In this document: positions 45,501 through 54,620 of the stretch, one piece after another
How positions within the stretch are numbered: the stretch's first letter is position 1
How the letters are laid out: every line of letters starts with the position of its first letter
Assembly: GCA_036346395.1 (NCBI GenBank)
Contig: CM070602.1
Span: 16,873,098 to 16,937,097, forward strand
Reading direction: 5' to 3'
DNA from: Hsuehochloa calcarea
Taxonomy: Eukaryota > Streptophyta > Magnoliopsida > Poales > Poaceae
Length of the DNA stretch: 64,000 bases
Position numbers and translations under genes: made by a program
The notes under the pieces: model-generated
What the model was told of the DNA's origin: nothing
Database searches by the model: none
The model's input: the letters and a program-made list of their open reading frames with translations, nothing else

Positions 45501-48363
45501 GCGGCGACAGCAGTGTCCATGCTCGTATATGCTCGAGCACGGACTCCCCAACCGAATACTTCGGTTCCCATGTACCACCGGCTGGGCGCATCCTTCTTGG
45601 GCTGGCATCTTGGAGGCCCATTAGGGATTCATGTCTAGCGGAAGGCCAGAAGTGGAATGGAAGCCCAAGCAGCCAGACCCCAACCCCCAACCCCAGTCGC
45701 CACTACGAGAACCCTAGAGGAGGCCGGGAGGGCGCGCGACCACGACGACGGCTTGGAGAGTGGAGGCTGGGAGGGCGTGCTGGCGCGATAGCGGCTTGGA
45801 GAGCGGAGGAGGTCGGGAAGGCATGCAGCAGCACGGGCGTGGTGGCAGCTTGGACAGCAGAGGCCAGGAGGGCACACGGGTACGGTGGCCGGCGGCGGCG
45901 GCTTGGAGAGCAGAGGAGGCTGGGAGAGCGCCGTTCTTACTCCTGCTGCATTTCTGGTATGTTTGTCGTATGTTAGCTTTGACACATGAGCATCACCTCT
46001 ATTTTCATTATGACTTCGCCACTGAGAGTATCATATTATCCATTTGTGTTATCATCGTTTTTGTTGATATAAATCACAATCACATTTTCAAATCTTTAGA
46101 GCATATAGCATATATCCAAAATAAATTAAGCGAGCATCTAAGCTTCAGGTGATTGAAATTTTTTATCCATCAGTCACCTTTCTTAACCCTAGGATTTTGA
46201 TCTAATAGATGCCACAAGTTTATGTATTAAGACAAAAAAATCTAAATGAGACAAAAAGTAAATCTAGACTAACCATACAAATACAGAAACAAACAAACAA
46301 AAATTCTAAATCAGAAAAAAGTAAATCTAGGTGAATCCTACAAATAAAACTAAAAGTTATAGTAAAGATTTGTTAAAATTGTACATTACTTGGTAGTACA
46401 ATTTTAGGTTTAGTACTATACAATTGTAAGTAATTAGTTGATTAAAAAATTCAAACAACTAAAAATTAGCAAACCTGATAAATTAAATATCATGATTCTA
46501 AAACCAGTCGTATCAGAAGTACTAGCGATGGCAGTAACCTGCAATCATTTTGAAGCATAACATTTCCCCGCCATGTTTGCGCACGATGACAGCGAACGAC
46601 TTCTGCGACCGACTTGCCACGGTGGGGTTCGGCTCGAACCTGATCACGTACCTCACCCTGCAGCTGCACCTGCCGCTCGTCGACGCCTCCAACACGCTCA
46701 CCAACTTCCACGGCACGGCCAACCTCACTCCGCTCGTCGGCGGCCTCATTGCCGACTCCTTCGCCGGCCGTTTCTGGACCATCACCTTCGGCTCCCTCAT
46801 CTACCAGCTCGGCATGGTCTGCCTCACCCTCTCGGCCGCGCTCCCCTCGCTCCGCCCGCCGCCCTGCGCCAAGCACACCGCCGACTGCCAGCGGGCGTCC
46901 TCCTTCCATATCGCCGTGCTCTACGCCTCGCTGCTCTGCACGTCCATCGGCGCCGGGGGCACGCGCCCCTGCGTCATGGCGTTCGGCGCTGACCAGCTCG
47001 AGCTGGACGAGCACAGGCGCCGGGGCCGCGGTGGCAAGGCCCCCAAATGGAGCTTCTTCAACCTCTACTTCTTCGGCATCGAGCTCGCCAAGCTTACGGC
47101 CGTCACCGTGGTCGTGTACATCCAGGAGAATATCGGGTGGGGGTGGGGGCTCGGCGTGCCCACCATCGCCATGCTCGTCGCGGTCATCGCTTTCGTCTCC
47201 GGGTACTCGCTGTACGTCAAGATGCCGCCCGGCGGCAGCCCCCTGGTCCGGCTGACGCAGGTCGCCGCCGCCGCGTTCAAGAAGCGCAAGGCCGTCTTGC
47301 CGGACCCGACCCTCCTGTACGAGGACAAGGAGCTCGACGCCGGCATCTCCACCACCGGTCGTCTTCTCCACACCGACCAGCTAAAGTAAGTTAAACTCGA
47401 TCAATGCGATGAAATGTTCGACAGTTTTATCTGCACGAGCTAACTAGTTTGTTCTTGGTAAGGTTCTTTGACAAGGCAGCCATAGTGACGGACGGAGACG
47501 TCCTGCCGTCCGGCGAGCCGAAGCTATGGCGGCTGTCGACAGTGCATCGCGTCGAGGAGCTCAAGTCGATCCTGCGCATGCTGCCCATCTGGGCGGCCGG
47601 CATCCTCCTCGTCACGTCGGCGTCCCACAACAGCAGCTTCGCGATCCAGCAGGCGCGCACCATGGACCGCGACATCACGCCGCATTTCAAGATCCCGCCG
47701 GCCTCCATGCTCATCTTCACCAACCTCGCCATGCTGCTTACCCTCGCCTTCTACGACCGCGTGCTGGTCCGCGTGCTCCGCCGCTTTACCGGCCGCCCCA
47801 ACGGCATCACCCACCTCCAGCGCGCCGGCGTCGGCATGACCATCGCCATGCTGGCCAACGTGGTGGCCGCGGTCGTCGAGCGGAGGCGCAAGTCCGTGGC
47901 CGCAGCGAGCGGGCTGCTCGACGCCCCCAAGGTCACCCTGCCGATCAGCGTCTTCTGGCTGGTGCCGCAGTACGCCATCCACGGCGTCGCCGACGCCTTC
48001 ATGGACGTCGGCCGCATGGAGTTCCTCTACGACCAAGCGCCGGAGAGCATGCGGAGCACCGCGGCGGCGCTCTACTGGCTGAACATCTCGGTGGGGAGCT
48101 ACCTCGGCACGCTGCTGGTGACCATCGTGCACGAGAAGACGCGGCAGAGCGGGCAGTGGCTCCAGGACAACCTCAACAGAGGGAAGCTGGATCACTACTA
48201 CTGGCTCGTCGTGGGGCTCCAGGGGCTCAACCTTATCTACTACTTCGTCTGCGTCAAGTACTACACCTTCAAGCCATTGGAGGCGGTCGGGGGTGAGAAG
48301 GAGGTCGAGCTAAAACAAGGCAATGGCACCGAGGACGCCAAGAAGGGTGCAAGCTTCAAGTAG
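39429..48363 (+). CDS. NPF3-like: NRT1/PTR-family transporter (NPF3-like), three exons, 593 aa
   Basis: Exons 39429-39516, 46593-47385 and 47463-48363 (88 + 793 + 901 = 1782 bases) join in frame, with GT/AG introns at 39517-46592 and 47386-47462. The product is a 12-helix proton-coupled major-facilitator transporter of the plasma membrane or tonoplast. NPF members move nitrate, peptides or hormones; NPF3 members have been linked to nitrate/nitrite and gibberellin. Seen: the first-helix motif N-D-F-C-D-R (residues 31-36), SNTLTNFHGTANLTPLVGGL followed by IADSFAGRFWT, GAGGTRPCVMAFGADQ, FFNLYFFGIE, the central-loop LTQVAAAAFKKRK, LSTVHRVEELKSILRMLPIW, DQAPESMRSTAAALYWLNIS and LNRGKLDHYYWLV, all typical of the family. 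Length (593) is normal. The substrate cannot be told from sequence. No stop or frameshift; the GC-rich exons contrast with the AT-rich intron. Confidence 0.92.
41330..42250. repeat. AT-rich degenerate repeat zone in intron 1
   Basis: Words such as AATTTGGAATAATAA, GATTTGATTTTCATA and ACGAATTCCAA recur with loose spacing over about 900 bases. The units are too diverged to give a clean period. Confidence 0.5.
42710..43410. repeat. Imperfect 352-bp tandem duplication
   Basis: GAAGAAGAGGAG at 42743 and 43095 starts matching blocks that share GCATCCGTACGAAT, AGCTAGGATCGACGA and GGGAGAAGTAGAAGAT. Unit borders are about 42710-43061 and 43062-43410. No coding potential; probably part of an old element. 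Confidence 0.65.
44215..44578. mobile_element. MITE-like element with terminal inverted repeats (about 360 bp)
   Basis: Left CCAAGGGTTCCCATGTCCCC, right end the near-inverse (GGGGACGTGAGAACCCCTGG). The inverted match extends inward through TTTGCAAAA and TTCCAAA. The interior has a long poly-T (about 44447-44461). No target duplication could be fixed. Confidence 0.55.
44906..45190 (+). mobile_element. MITE copy A (pair partner 46151-46475)
   Basis: Starts TTTGCTAATTTTTAGTTGTC, then AATTTTTTATTCATCAGTCA and CAGTACTAAGTTTAAAATTAC. It matches the reverse complement of copy B across about 280 bases, including TTTGTATTTGTATGGTT and ATTTACTTTTGTCT. Confidence 0.6.
45421..45494. mobile_element. Mini-Stowaway MITE (74 bp)
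   Basis: CTCCCTCCGTCCTGCACTAA at the left, ATAGAGGGAG at the right, with TA on both sides (45419-45420 and 45495-45496). This is the Stowaway (Tc1/mariner) terminal repeat and target. It is far shorter than the usual 150-300 bp, so it is an internal-deletion derivative. Confidence 0.75.
45500..45960. other. GC-rich tract with GGCTTGGAGAG repeats
   Basis: GGCTTGGAGAG(C/T) recurs near 45751, 45796, 45900 with GGGAGGGC words between. The long frames here on both strands (45467-45976 +, 45635-45985 -) are low-complexity and carry no domain. Possibly a captured gene-promoter piece. Confidence 0.4.
46151..46475 (-). mobile_element. MITE copy B, inverted relative to copy A
   Basis: Left GATTGAAATTTTTTATCCAT, right end inverse TTTGAATTTTTTAATCAACT (read on -), giving about 25-bp imperfect terminal repeats. 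It matches copy A in reverse. It ends about 120 bases before the exon 2 acceptor at 46592. Confidence 0.6.
46593..47385 (+). CDS. NPF3-like: Exon 2 of the NPF3-like gene
   Basis: Acceptor CGATGACAG before CGAACGACTT; donor after CTAAA at GTAAGTT. Codes residues 30 to about 294: helices 1-6 and the first part of the cytosolic loop, ending at GRLLHTDQLK. Very GC-rich at third positions. The long antisense frame on this segment (46490-47371, 293 codons) is a shadow of this codon bias. Confidence 0.92.
47463..48363 (+). CDS. NPF3-like: Exon 3 of the NPF3-like gene
   Basis: Acceptor TTGGTAAG before GTTCTTTGAC; the first G completes the Lys codon so that QLK runs into FFDKAAIVTDGD. Codes the second half of the loop, helices 7-12 and a charged tail (EKEVELKQGNGTEDAKKGAS) to the TAG at 48361-48363. 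Confidence 0.92.
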
Positions 48364-49515
48364 CTAGTGTGTGTGTTTTGTTCTCTATCCCCAACTAGAA
48401 GAGTTGGGCTGGGATGGAATAATGGTATGATTAGATTATGTATCTTTTCTTACTATAATATTGCGGAGATTTTAAGAAATATTTGGCACACAGTACGTTT
48501 TTGGGCACGTAATGTTTCAAGAAATGTGCATGTTCATGTCCTAAATGGATTATATGCTTGATTTGGATATGTAATCTTTATACACCACTTAGTGCGTAGC
48601 AGTTTTGAGTAGTGCTTCAGTACGAAACAACTAAATTGCACAAATCCTATAGTATAGCTAGTACTAGTATGTTAATGGCTAATTCTAGTCTTGTAGACTA
48701 AGCCCTAAATTTACTTTAAAAATTCGAAAATGCATCTCTACAAGCATGGGGAGCTACATGCACGTACTGCTCTGAGATTCGCGCCTCTCTCTCTCTTCCT
48801 TCACACACTCCGGCAGCTCGGCTCGGCCGGAAACCTCGCCGCCGCCACGGCGTGTCAGGACAGAGAGGCTGTGAGCCTCACCGAAGGAGGAGGTGGCGAG
48901 AGGTGCACAAATGTCAAGGCAAATGAATGGGCAGGACCATGCTTGTAGTACCAAGCACTTGCAGAAAATCCACTCTCTTAAAAATTGTGTTTTCTCGCTT
49001 TTAATTATAGTATTTTGAGTGACAGCTAATCCCAATAGATGCTGACAGATCTAATAAAATTACATTGAGCTCATGTTGGGCCCTGTAGTTTACTTATTTG
49101 TGGGCCAAAATTAGTGGCTCAACCTCAAGTCAACAAAGCTATAGTATCAAAACATATTGGGATTGGCCTGAAATAAGTAAACACCATGCATGTCTAACTA
49201 CAAGCCCAGCACAACTCGAAACCTAATTAAAGCACGTTGTGCTGGGCCTGCTAAGCTGGGTTGCCTGTGTTCAGGTCTAATTGTTGCATGTGCTTACATT
49301 AGGTTGTAACTTGTGTTCAGGTCTAATTGTTGTAAGGACAATTGTCTAACAATCAAATTAACCTGAATCTCGAGTCCAAAAAAACTGAATGCCCATTTCC
49401 TCTTGCCAATTTTGTTACAGCAACACATTCAGATAGAAAAGGATACCATGCAATGCCAGCTCGGTTCTCAATGCAAGTCCTCACCCAAATCACAGTACGC
49501 TGATGTTAATTAATT
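48364..49515. other. 3' UTR of the NPF3-like gene and intergenic sequence
   Basis: 48364-48600 is probably 3' UTR, AT-rich with TATGTATCTTTTCTTACTAT-type far-upstream sequence; no firm poly-A signal. The frame 48730-48948 is not supported. A 21-base direct repeat TGTGTTCAGGTCTAATTGTTG occurs at about 49267 and 49313. Nothing else recognised. Confidence 0.4.
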
Positions 49516-50036
49516 GCTCATATTCTGCGACCTCTTTTTATGTGCAGCAACTCCTGGATCGGATTAGAGTTACGAGATACGTCACATCAATCTCATGAAG
49601 AGAACCAAAATAATGACAACGAAACAATCACGATGAGAGAGAGAGAGAGAGAAAAAGATTTGATAAAATCGGCCGCAAATTCTATAATCACAACCTCAAA
49701 ATAGTATAAGAGATTGTCGCTCTCTCATAACCCTCTCGAATATCTTAGAACCTTCGGATCCTTACCTTACACAAGAATCTAGTACTAAATAATAACCTAG
49801 TCTCTAATCCTCTCGTGCCATCAATGTTAGATGAGTTCCTCTTGCTTTGTTGCTTCTTTATTTTCTATGGCCACCTCTCATGAATTTATAAAGTCCCCTT
49901 AGTCCTCCTAAGAGATGTAGGAATCCTACACAAAAGAGAAGTAGGAGTCCTAATTCTATTAGGATTTATTTAGCTTTTCTTATAACACATATCTCCAAGT
50001 CCTAGTAGATTAGGGTATGAGTCACCATTATCAACA
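49516..50036 (-). repeat. 3' LTR of Copia family B
   Basis: On the minus strand it starts TGTTGATAATGGTGACTCAT at 50036 and matches 7484-7978. It includes a (GA)n run at about 49636-49652 where the related copies have only CTCTCTC. Confidence 0.75.
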
Positions 50037-50369
50037 ATCTCCACATTGATTCTTATCCTTCGAAGTCATCATGCTCCTCCAAGAATTCGCTCTAAATCGG
50101 CCCCATCTTTTTTTTGTTTTTTCTGGGGGGGTTTTCCTCCCACCTTTAGGAGTGCCCCTACCATAAGGGCTCATGCACATCACCGTAATATGTGTGTCGA
50201 TCTTGGCCCCCCGAACACTCCACCGAGAGCCCTTTCCTAATGTAGTTTGGTTAATAACACCCTCTCCTACAACTATCCATGCCATAGGTCTGTACCGCCT
50301 CCGAACTCTACTTGCTCGTCACTACTACGTGGTTGGTACTACCACATCTTCTTTCTTCCAACAGCTCGC

Positions 50370-50930
50370 ACCTTCACCTTCGCTTGCTAGATTTTGCAAC
50401 CGTCTTTACAGTTCTGCAAATAACTATAGATGAGATATGGGTACCTACCGTTGATGACACGGTTTCCTTATCTTGATCAGGATTTTTATCGGACCTCTCA
50501 TTGGCTACTCTTCCCTTATGATTACCCATTAATTGGTATCCTCCAATGCTCCAAATAGTTTTCATGATTACTTGTCCTTTGCAAGTAACTCGCAAGACTC
50601 CACCTCGAAGTGGTACCTCACAACCTTCGAGCTCAAGTGACCTCACAGATATTAGATTCTTCTTTAAGTCGAGAACATGCCAAACTCCCGTCAATGTGTG
50701 ATGTGATCTATTATACATCTCTGATGTAACTATTCCCACTTTAGTAATTGCATACTCCTTACAATCCTCTAAATGAACAGTTCCATGTGCCGGGTGTAGA
50801 GATCCTTCGTCAAACGTCTCTCTCTCTCTCTCTCTCCGAACATATATGGAAGCAACAACCTGAATCTAATATCCATCTATGAGAAGTACCTAATTGACTA
50901 ACGACTAGTACGCCAGAATCATCGATCTTT
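50370..50930 (-). pseudogene. Copia protease / GAG-pre-integrase region
   Basis: On the minus strand: SRWILDSGCCFHICSE near 50890-50840 keeps the catalytic Asp-Ser-Gly. Then comes a Glu-Arg run caused by a (CT)n microsatellite (50817-50837), then EYAITKVGIVTSEMYNRSHH, LTGVWHVLDLKKNLISVRSL and EGCEVPLRGGVLRVTCKGQV, the usual block between protease and integrase. It stops before the integrase zinc finger. Confidence 0.75.
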
Positions 50931-50942
50931 CGCTACCGTCAC

Positions 50943-51371
50943 TTAGCATACTGCCCTCATTCGCTTTAAAATTGGACAATACATTATCATATGACCTTCC
51001 TCGTCACATAGATAGCATACACGTATGCCCTTGTTCTTCCTATGATTATTGCTTTTGCTTGCAACACCTATGACAGTCAATGCTTGATTACCCGAGGATG
51101 AAGATTCCAATGGCTTCCTCAAGGACTCCGCCTCTAATAGATATGCAACCATCACATTGAAGTTGAGAGTGCTTTTATCGATGAGAATATTCATAATCAG
51201 ATGATCCCATGATGGTGGTAGAGATGATGTCAGTATGACAATCTTGCGATTCTCCTTAATTTTCTCACCCGCACTAATCGGTTGCATGACAAGCTTGTTG
51301 AGGACATTGAGATGATCAATGAACCATATGCCTTTCTTCGTGCACAACCTGTATAGTTGCCGCTTTAGCAC
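50943..51371 (-). CDS. Copia gag C-terminal half with zinc knuckle (142-codon frame)
   Basis: Open frame on the minus strand from 51371. QLYRLCTKKGIWFIDHLNVL (start of frame) and LTSSLPPSWDHLIMNILIDK are UBN2/gag helices. CYLCDEEGHMIMYC near 51012-50971 is a complete C-x2-C-x4-H-x4-C nucleic-acid-binding knuckle. The N-terminal gag is deleted, so the ATG is only the first Met of the surviving frame. It is retroelement-derived and probably not expressed as such. Confidence 0.75.
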   Translation of the reverse strand: MLKRQLYRLCTKKGIWFIDHLNVLNKLVMQPISAGEKIKENRKIVILTSSLPPSWDHLIMNILIDKSTLNFNVMVAYLLEAESLRKPLESSSSGNQALTVIGVASKSNNHRKNKGIRVCYLCDEEGHMIMYCPILKRMRAVC

Positions 51372-51406
51372 CTATCGGTTTGTCAGCGATTTGCCATATA
51401 CAATTC

Positions 51407-51790
51407 TTCTAAGCCACGACGAGAGAGAATGATTTGGCGAAGCCGACCGCAAATTCCTTAAAACACGACCTCAAAAGAGTACATGGGATCGTCGCTCTCT
51501 CACAATCCTCTCGAACCTCTTAGGACTCTCGGATCCTTGCCCTACAGAAAAATCTAGTGTCAAAGAGTAACCTAGCATCTAATCTTTGGATGAGTTCCTC
51601 TTGCTTAGCTACTTTTTTTTCCTATGGCCAGCTATCATGGGTTTATATAGTCCTATTACTTCTCCAAAGAGAAATAATAATATTACTCCAAAGAGAAGTA
51701 GGAGTCCTAATCCTATTAGAATTCATATATCTTTCGTTGTAACACACATCTCCAAATACTAGTAGATTAGAGTACGATCACCAAACTCAA
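51407..51790 (-). repeat. 5' LTR of Copia family B, 3' end deleted
   Basis: Matches 49640-50036 from the CGACGAGAGAGAATGATTTG word (51411) onward. Its outer end (51790) reads TGAGTTTGGTGATCGTACTC on -, diverged from TGTTGATAATG. Confidence 0.65.
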
Positions 51791-52032
51791 AAGCTCCTTA
51801 AACTTACACCGTTACATGGTACCCCCATCATTTCTTGAAGCCCCAACCTCGCCGGCACAGAGCATTGTCTCGCGCTCTTCACTTTGCCTCGCACCGCCAT
51901 CTTGCTGACGTTGTGCCTGGTCTCCCGCATTCACCTCGAATGAGTTCAACGTGTAGAAATGGATGCAGACGATGTACTAGACAAGATTGAGCACCATGAG
52001 GAAGGCCACGAGCCAGTAGTAGTAGTAGTCCA

Positions 52033-52392
52033 TGTTGTGTTAATCTTATTGGTCCTGCTTTCCACGTTGGAATGTATTTGTATGCCCTATACATGTCTAC
52101 ATGGCTCCGTGCATGCTTATTTGACTAAGTAGTAGCTTGCATGTAGGTGCGTGTTTCCCTTTGGGTTAGTAGAGCGCTTCTTGTGGAAACGCTGCATAGA
52201 GTTCGGATCATGCAGTTGCACGACGTGTGTGTTAGAGTCCTTGTATTCTCTATGCATGTTTGCTTTAGAGAGATAACAGAAGCGAAGAAGACGAGAGCTG
52301 AATTGGCTGCATCGCAAAACTCTTCTGTTTGTTTTGTTCCTCGTTAGTCTAGATAGTGTGGGTGTGTGAACTTTATCTGATTTTGGCTAACG
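52033..52392 (+). repeat. 5' LTR of the small Copia-type element
   Basis: About 360 bp, matched by 53340-53696 with scattered substitutions and a few small gaps (for example CATGCAGTTGCACGACGTG versus TGCAGTTATACGACGTG). Ends TAACG here, TAACA in the 3' copy. Confidence 0.9.
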
Positions 52393-52419
52393 TTGGGTAT
52401 CAGAGCCTGAGTTCTTGAT

Positions 52420-53335
52420 TTGTGTATGCCCAAGATCATGCCACGCTCTTCGGGAAGTGGTGTTACCGATGGCGAGGCGATGTCGGGTGCGATGGTGAAG
52501 GAGAGTTCCGTTGTCTCACTACATTATCTAATGCCCACAAAGAGTAATTATGTATTCTGGGCAATCAAGATGAAAGTGTACATACACGCTCAAGGAGCGT
52601 GGAACGCGTGCGCGGTCGAGGACGGCAATGTTGATGTGTGCAAGGATCAGATGACCCTGGTGGCCATCTATGGAGGCATCCCAGAGGAAATGCTCTTCCT
52701 ACTAGCCGAAAAGGAGTCAGCCAAAGCTGCGTGGGAGGCATTGAAGATGATGCATCTTGGCGCCGATCGCATCAAGGAGGCACAAGTGCAGACCCTCAAG
52801 AGCGAGTTCGAGGGGCTGCACATGAAGGAGACGAAATCGATCGACGATTTCGCCATCCGGTTGGCGACAATCATCGACAAAATCCGAGGGCTCGGTGAGA
52901 AGGTGGAGGAGGTGTATGCTGTGAAGAAATTCCTTGGAGCCGTGTCGTCAAAGTTCCTTCCAATTGCCTTTACCATAGAACAATTTGGCGACATCAAGCA
53001 CATGACCAGGAGGAGGTCATCGGTCGTCTCAAGGCGTATGAGGAGCATACACATGGCAGCAGGGACAACGATGATGAGCTTGTACTGCTGACCCGCACCG
53101 AGTGGGAGGCCCAATCGTCGAAAGGCGATGGTGAGAGCTCCTCCAGCCGTGGTGGCCGATGCCGTAATAATAAAAAATTTGACAAGGAAAAAGTGATGTG
53201 TTGTAATTATAATGATTAGGAGCACTTTGCTTCGGAATGCCGCAAGTCGAAGGAGGAGAAGGCACAGGCGCATTTCGTTGAGGTAGACGACGACAACGAA
53301 CCGGTGCTGCTCTAGTGACAACAAGATTAAGGGGG
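52420..53335 (+). pseudogene. Gag of the small Copia-type element
   Basis: A 223-codon frame (52420-53091) holds the UBN2/gag domain: VSLHYLMPTKSNYVFWAIKM, AWEALKMMHLGADRIKEAQV, LKSEFEGLHMKETKSIDDFA, and VEEVYAVKKFLGAVSSKF. The start may be ATG 52420 or 52438. A frameshift near 53005 moves the rest into another frame. The zinc knuckle at about 53199-53243 has lost its second Cys (Tyr instead), and a TAG stop at 53217-53219 lies inside it. The tail HFVEVDDDNEPVLL ends at 53316. The antisense 262-codon frame here is a shadow. Confidence 0.85.
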
Positions 53336-53339
53336 TGAA

Positions 53340-53696
53340 TGTTGTGTTAATCTTATTGGTCCTTCTTTCCACGTTGTATTTGCATGCCTTGTACACGTCT
53401 ACATGGCTCTGTGCATGCTTATTTGACTGAGTAGTAGCTTGCATGTAGGTGCACATTTCCCTTTCGGTTAGTAGAGTGCTTCTCGTGGAAACATTGCGTC
53501 AAGTTTGGATTGTGCAGTTATACGACGTGTTTGTGTTGAGCCCTTGTATTCTCTATGCATATCTGCTTTGGAGAGATAACATAAATGAAGAAGATGAGAG
53601 TTGAATTGGCTGGGTCGCAAAACTCTTCTGTTTGTTTTCTTCATCGTGTGTCCAGATAGCTTTTGTGTGTGAACCTTCTCTGATTCTGGCTAACAG
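53340..53696 (+). repeat. 3' LTR of the small Copia-type element
   Basis: Preceded by the polypurine tract and followed by GTCCA. See the 5' LTR. Confidence 0.9.
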
Positions 53697-54059
53697 TCCA
53701 GCCTGCCCCTGTTGATGTTGTCCTGGGGCCACTCTCCTTTGCTGGCGCTCTGCACCACCGTCACGAGCACCGTGCCCAGGTAGTTCGCGAGGGAGCCGGC
53801 GAGCCAGAACAGCGCCGCCGCCGAGCTACGCATGCTCTCCGGCGACTGGTCGTGCAGGATGTCCATGTGCACCACCACCGAGAGCGCGTCCCACACGCCG
53901 TGGAGCACGTACTACGGCACCAGCCAAAACACGCTGACTGACATGATGGCGTTGGGGCTGTCCAGCCGCCCGTGCTCGGCCGCGGCCGTGCGCCGCTTGG
54001 TTCACACGATGCAATTGGCGTTCATGCAGCTACCGATCGGCTTGGCGATGACTTAAAGT

Positions 54060-54620
54060 CGGTTCGCGGTAGATTAGAACGAATTTGTAAATTTTAATCT
54101 ACGGTATAATCGACATCCACTTTTTCATGCAATCTACCGATTGACATTGTGCCGGGGGCTTCAAGTCGGCTCGCGGTAGATTAGAGCGAATTTGCACCGT
54201 ACAAAAACCAATCTAGAAATCCAAATTTGCAGAATTGAAATAAATCTATAAAAAGTGATTCAATCTACGAGTGTCGTGCTACGACGGTTACCTTTCGATC
54301 CGAGGAGAGTCGACCGTGCTGATAACGTGTTGAGAAACCGTCGCTGACGAGTCTAGTCCGAACGATTACCTCGTAGACAAACTCAGAATCGTAAGAACAA
54401 AGTAAGAATACAAGAACACAACAGTAGATTGAACACAGAGATATCATGGGACTTCAGACTTCGCTTTATTGCTTTTCTGTAATCGTATTAAAATGGTTGG
54501 GGGTCCCTCCTTATTATAGCCTCCTGATCCTGCTAGAGTTTCGGTGGGGTGTCCATACATGGACTAGCCAATGGGTCGGGCCCAGAGTTACCTAATAAAT
54601 GGTACGGCAGACGGGTGAGG
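54060..54620 (-). mobile_element. Possible Copia LTR and primer-site fragment
   Basis: The minus strand carries CAACACGTTATCAGCACGGT near 54336-54317, a motif found right after the 5' LTR in several plant Copia families. The 54337-54610 block to its right would be the LTR. To the left a 30-bp segment GTCGG(T/C)TCGCGGTAGATTAG recurs at about 54058 and 54165. No second LTR, no coding sequence. Confidence 0.35.

Larger units (their letters stand above)
39517..46592 (+). other. Intron 1 of the NPF3-like gene (7076 bp), repeat-filled
   Basis: Donor GTGATTG, acceptor CGATGACAG. It holds, in order, an AT-rich degenerate repeat zone (about 41330-42250), an imperfect 352-bp tandem duplication (42710-43410), an inverted-repeat element (44215-44578), a MITE pair in opposite orientation (44906-45190 and 46151-46475), a mini-Stowaway (45421-45494) and a GC-rich tract (45500-45960). 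No gene is supported inside it. Confidence 0.8.
49516..51790 (-). mobile_element. Non-autonomous Copia element (family B), minus strand, internally deleted
   Basis: Element orientation is right to left. 5' LTR 51407-51790, gag C-terminal half 51371-50943, protease region about 50930-50370, 3' internal end 50290-50037, 3' LTR 50036-49516. Integrase, RT and RNase H are absent. At 51406 the LTR passes straight into mid-gag (GKSLTNR, QLYRLC), so the LTR end, primer site and gag N-terminus are deleted. The missing gag start is what the copy at 7979-8560 still has. No clear target duplication. Confidence 0.75.
52028..53701 (+). mobile_element. Small gag-only Copia-type LTR retrotransposon inside the NPF pseudogene
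   Basis: LTRs 52033-52392 and 53340-53696 (TGTTGTGTTAATCTTATTGG...GGCTAACA), GTCCA target duplication at 52028-52032 and 53697-53701. The primer site GGGTATCAGAGCC is at about 52395-52407, and the polypurine tract AAGATTAAGGGGGTGAA is at about 53323-53339. The internal region (about 950 bp) encodes only gag. It must be moved by proteins from an autonomous relative. Confidence 0.92.
51812..54055 (-). pseudogene. Second NPF transporter copy, C-terminal part, disrupted
   Basis: Minus strand, in two pieces: about 54055-53697 and 52032-51812. The first reads SVSVFWLVP, then YVLHGVWDALSVVVHMDILH, DQSPESMRSSAAALFWLAGS, LANYLGTVLVTVVQ and DNINRGRLD. The second continues YYYYWLVAFLMVLNLV and YIVCIHFYTLNSFEV to a natural TAA at 51814-51812. 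This is the last third of an NPF protein, homologous to residues about 460-593 of the intact gene. In-frame TAG codons replace Gln in VPQY and Tyr in LVYY, and a TGA lies near 54009. It is tail-to-tail with the intact gene. Upstream exons are absent. Confidence 0.88.

Noticed and set aside
45467..45976. 169-codon frame inside NPF intron 1
   Set aside because: Low-complexity GGCTTGGAGAG repeats, starts in a mini-Stowaway, open in both strands.
46490..47371. 293-codon minus-strand frame and a similar one at 47524-48195
   Set aside because: They are antisense to NPF exons 2 and 3 and arise from strong third-position GC bias; no domain and the sense strand is a clear family member.
46550..47389. 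ATG at 46550 or 46586 as the NPF start
   Set aside because: The bases before 46593 are intron; the conserved N-terminal segment is in exon 1 at 39429 and joins in frame.
48730..48948. Possible small Cys-containing secreted peptide
   Set aside because: Only a few Cys with no defensin or other spacing, no signal peptide pattern; not supported.
52668..53456. 262-codon minus-strand frame
   Set aside because: It is antisense to the gag and 3' LTR of the small Copia-type element.
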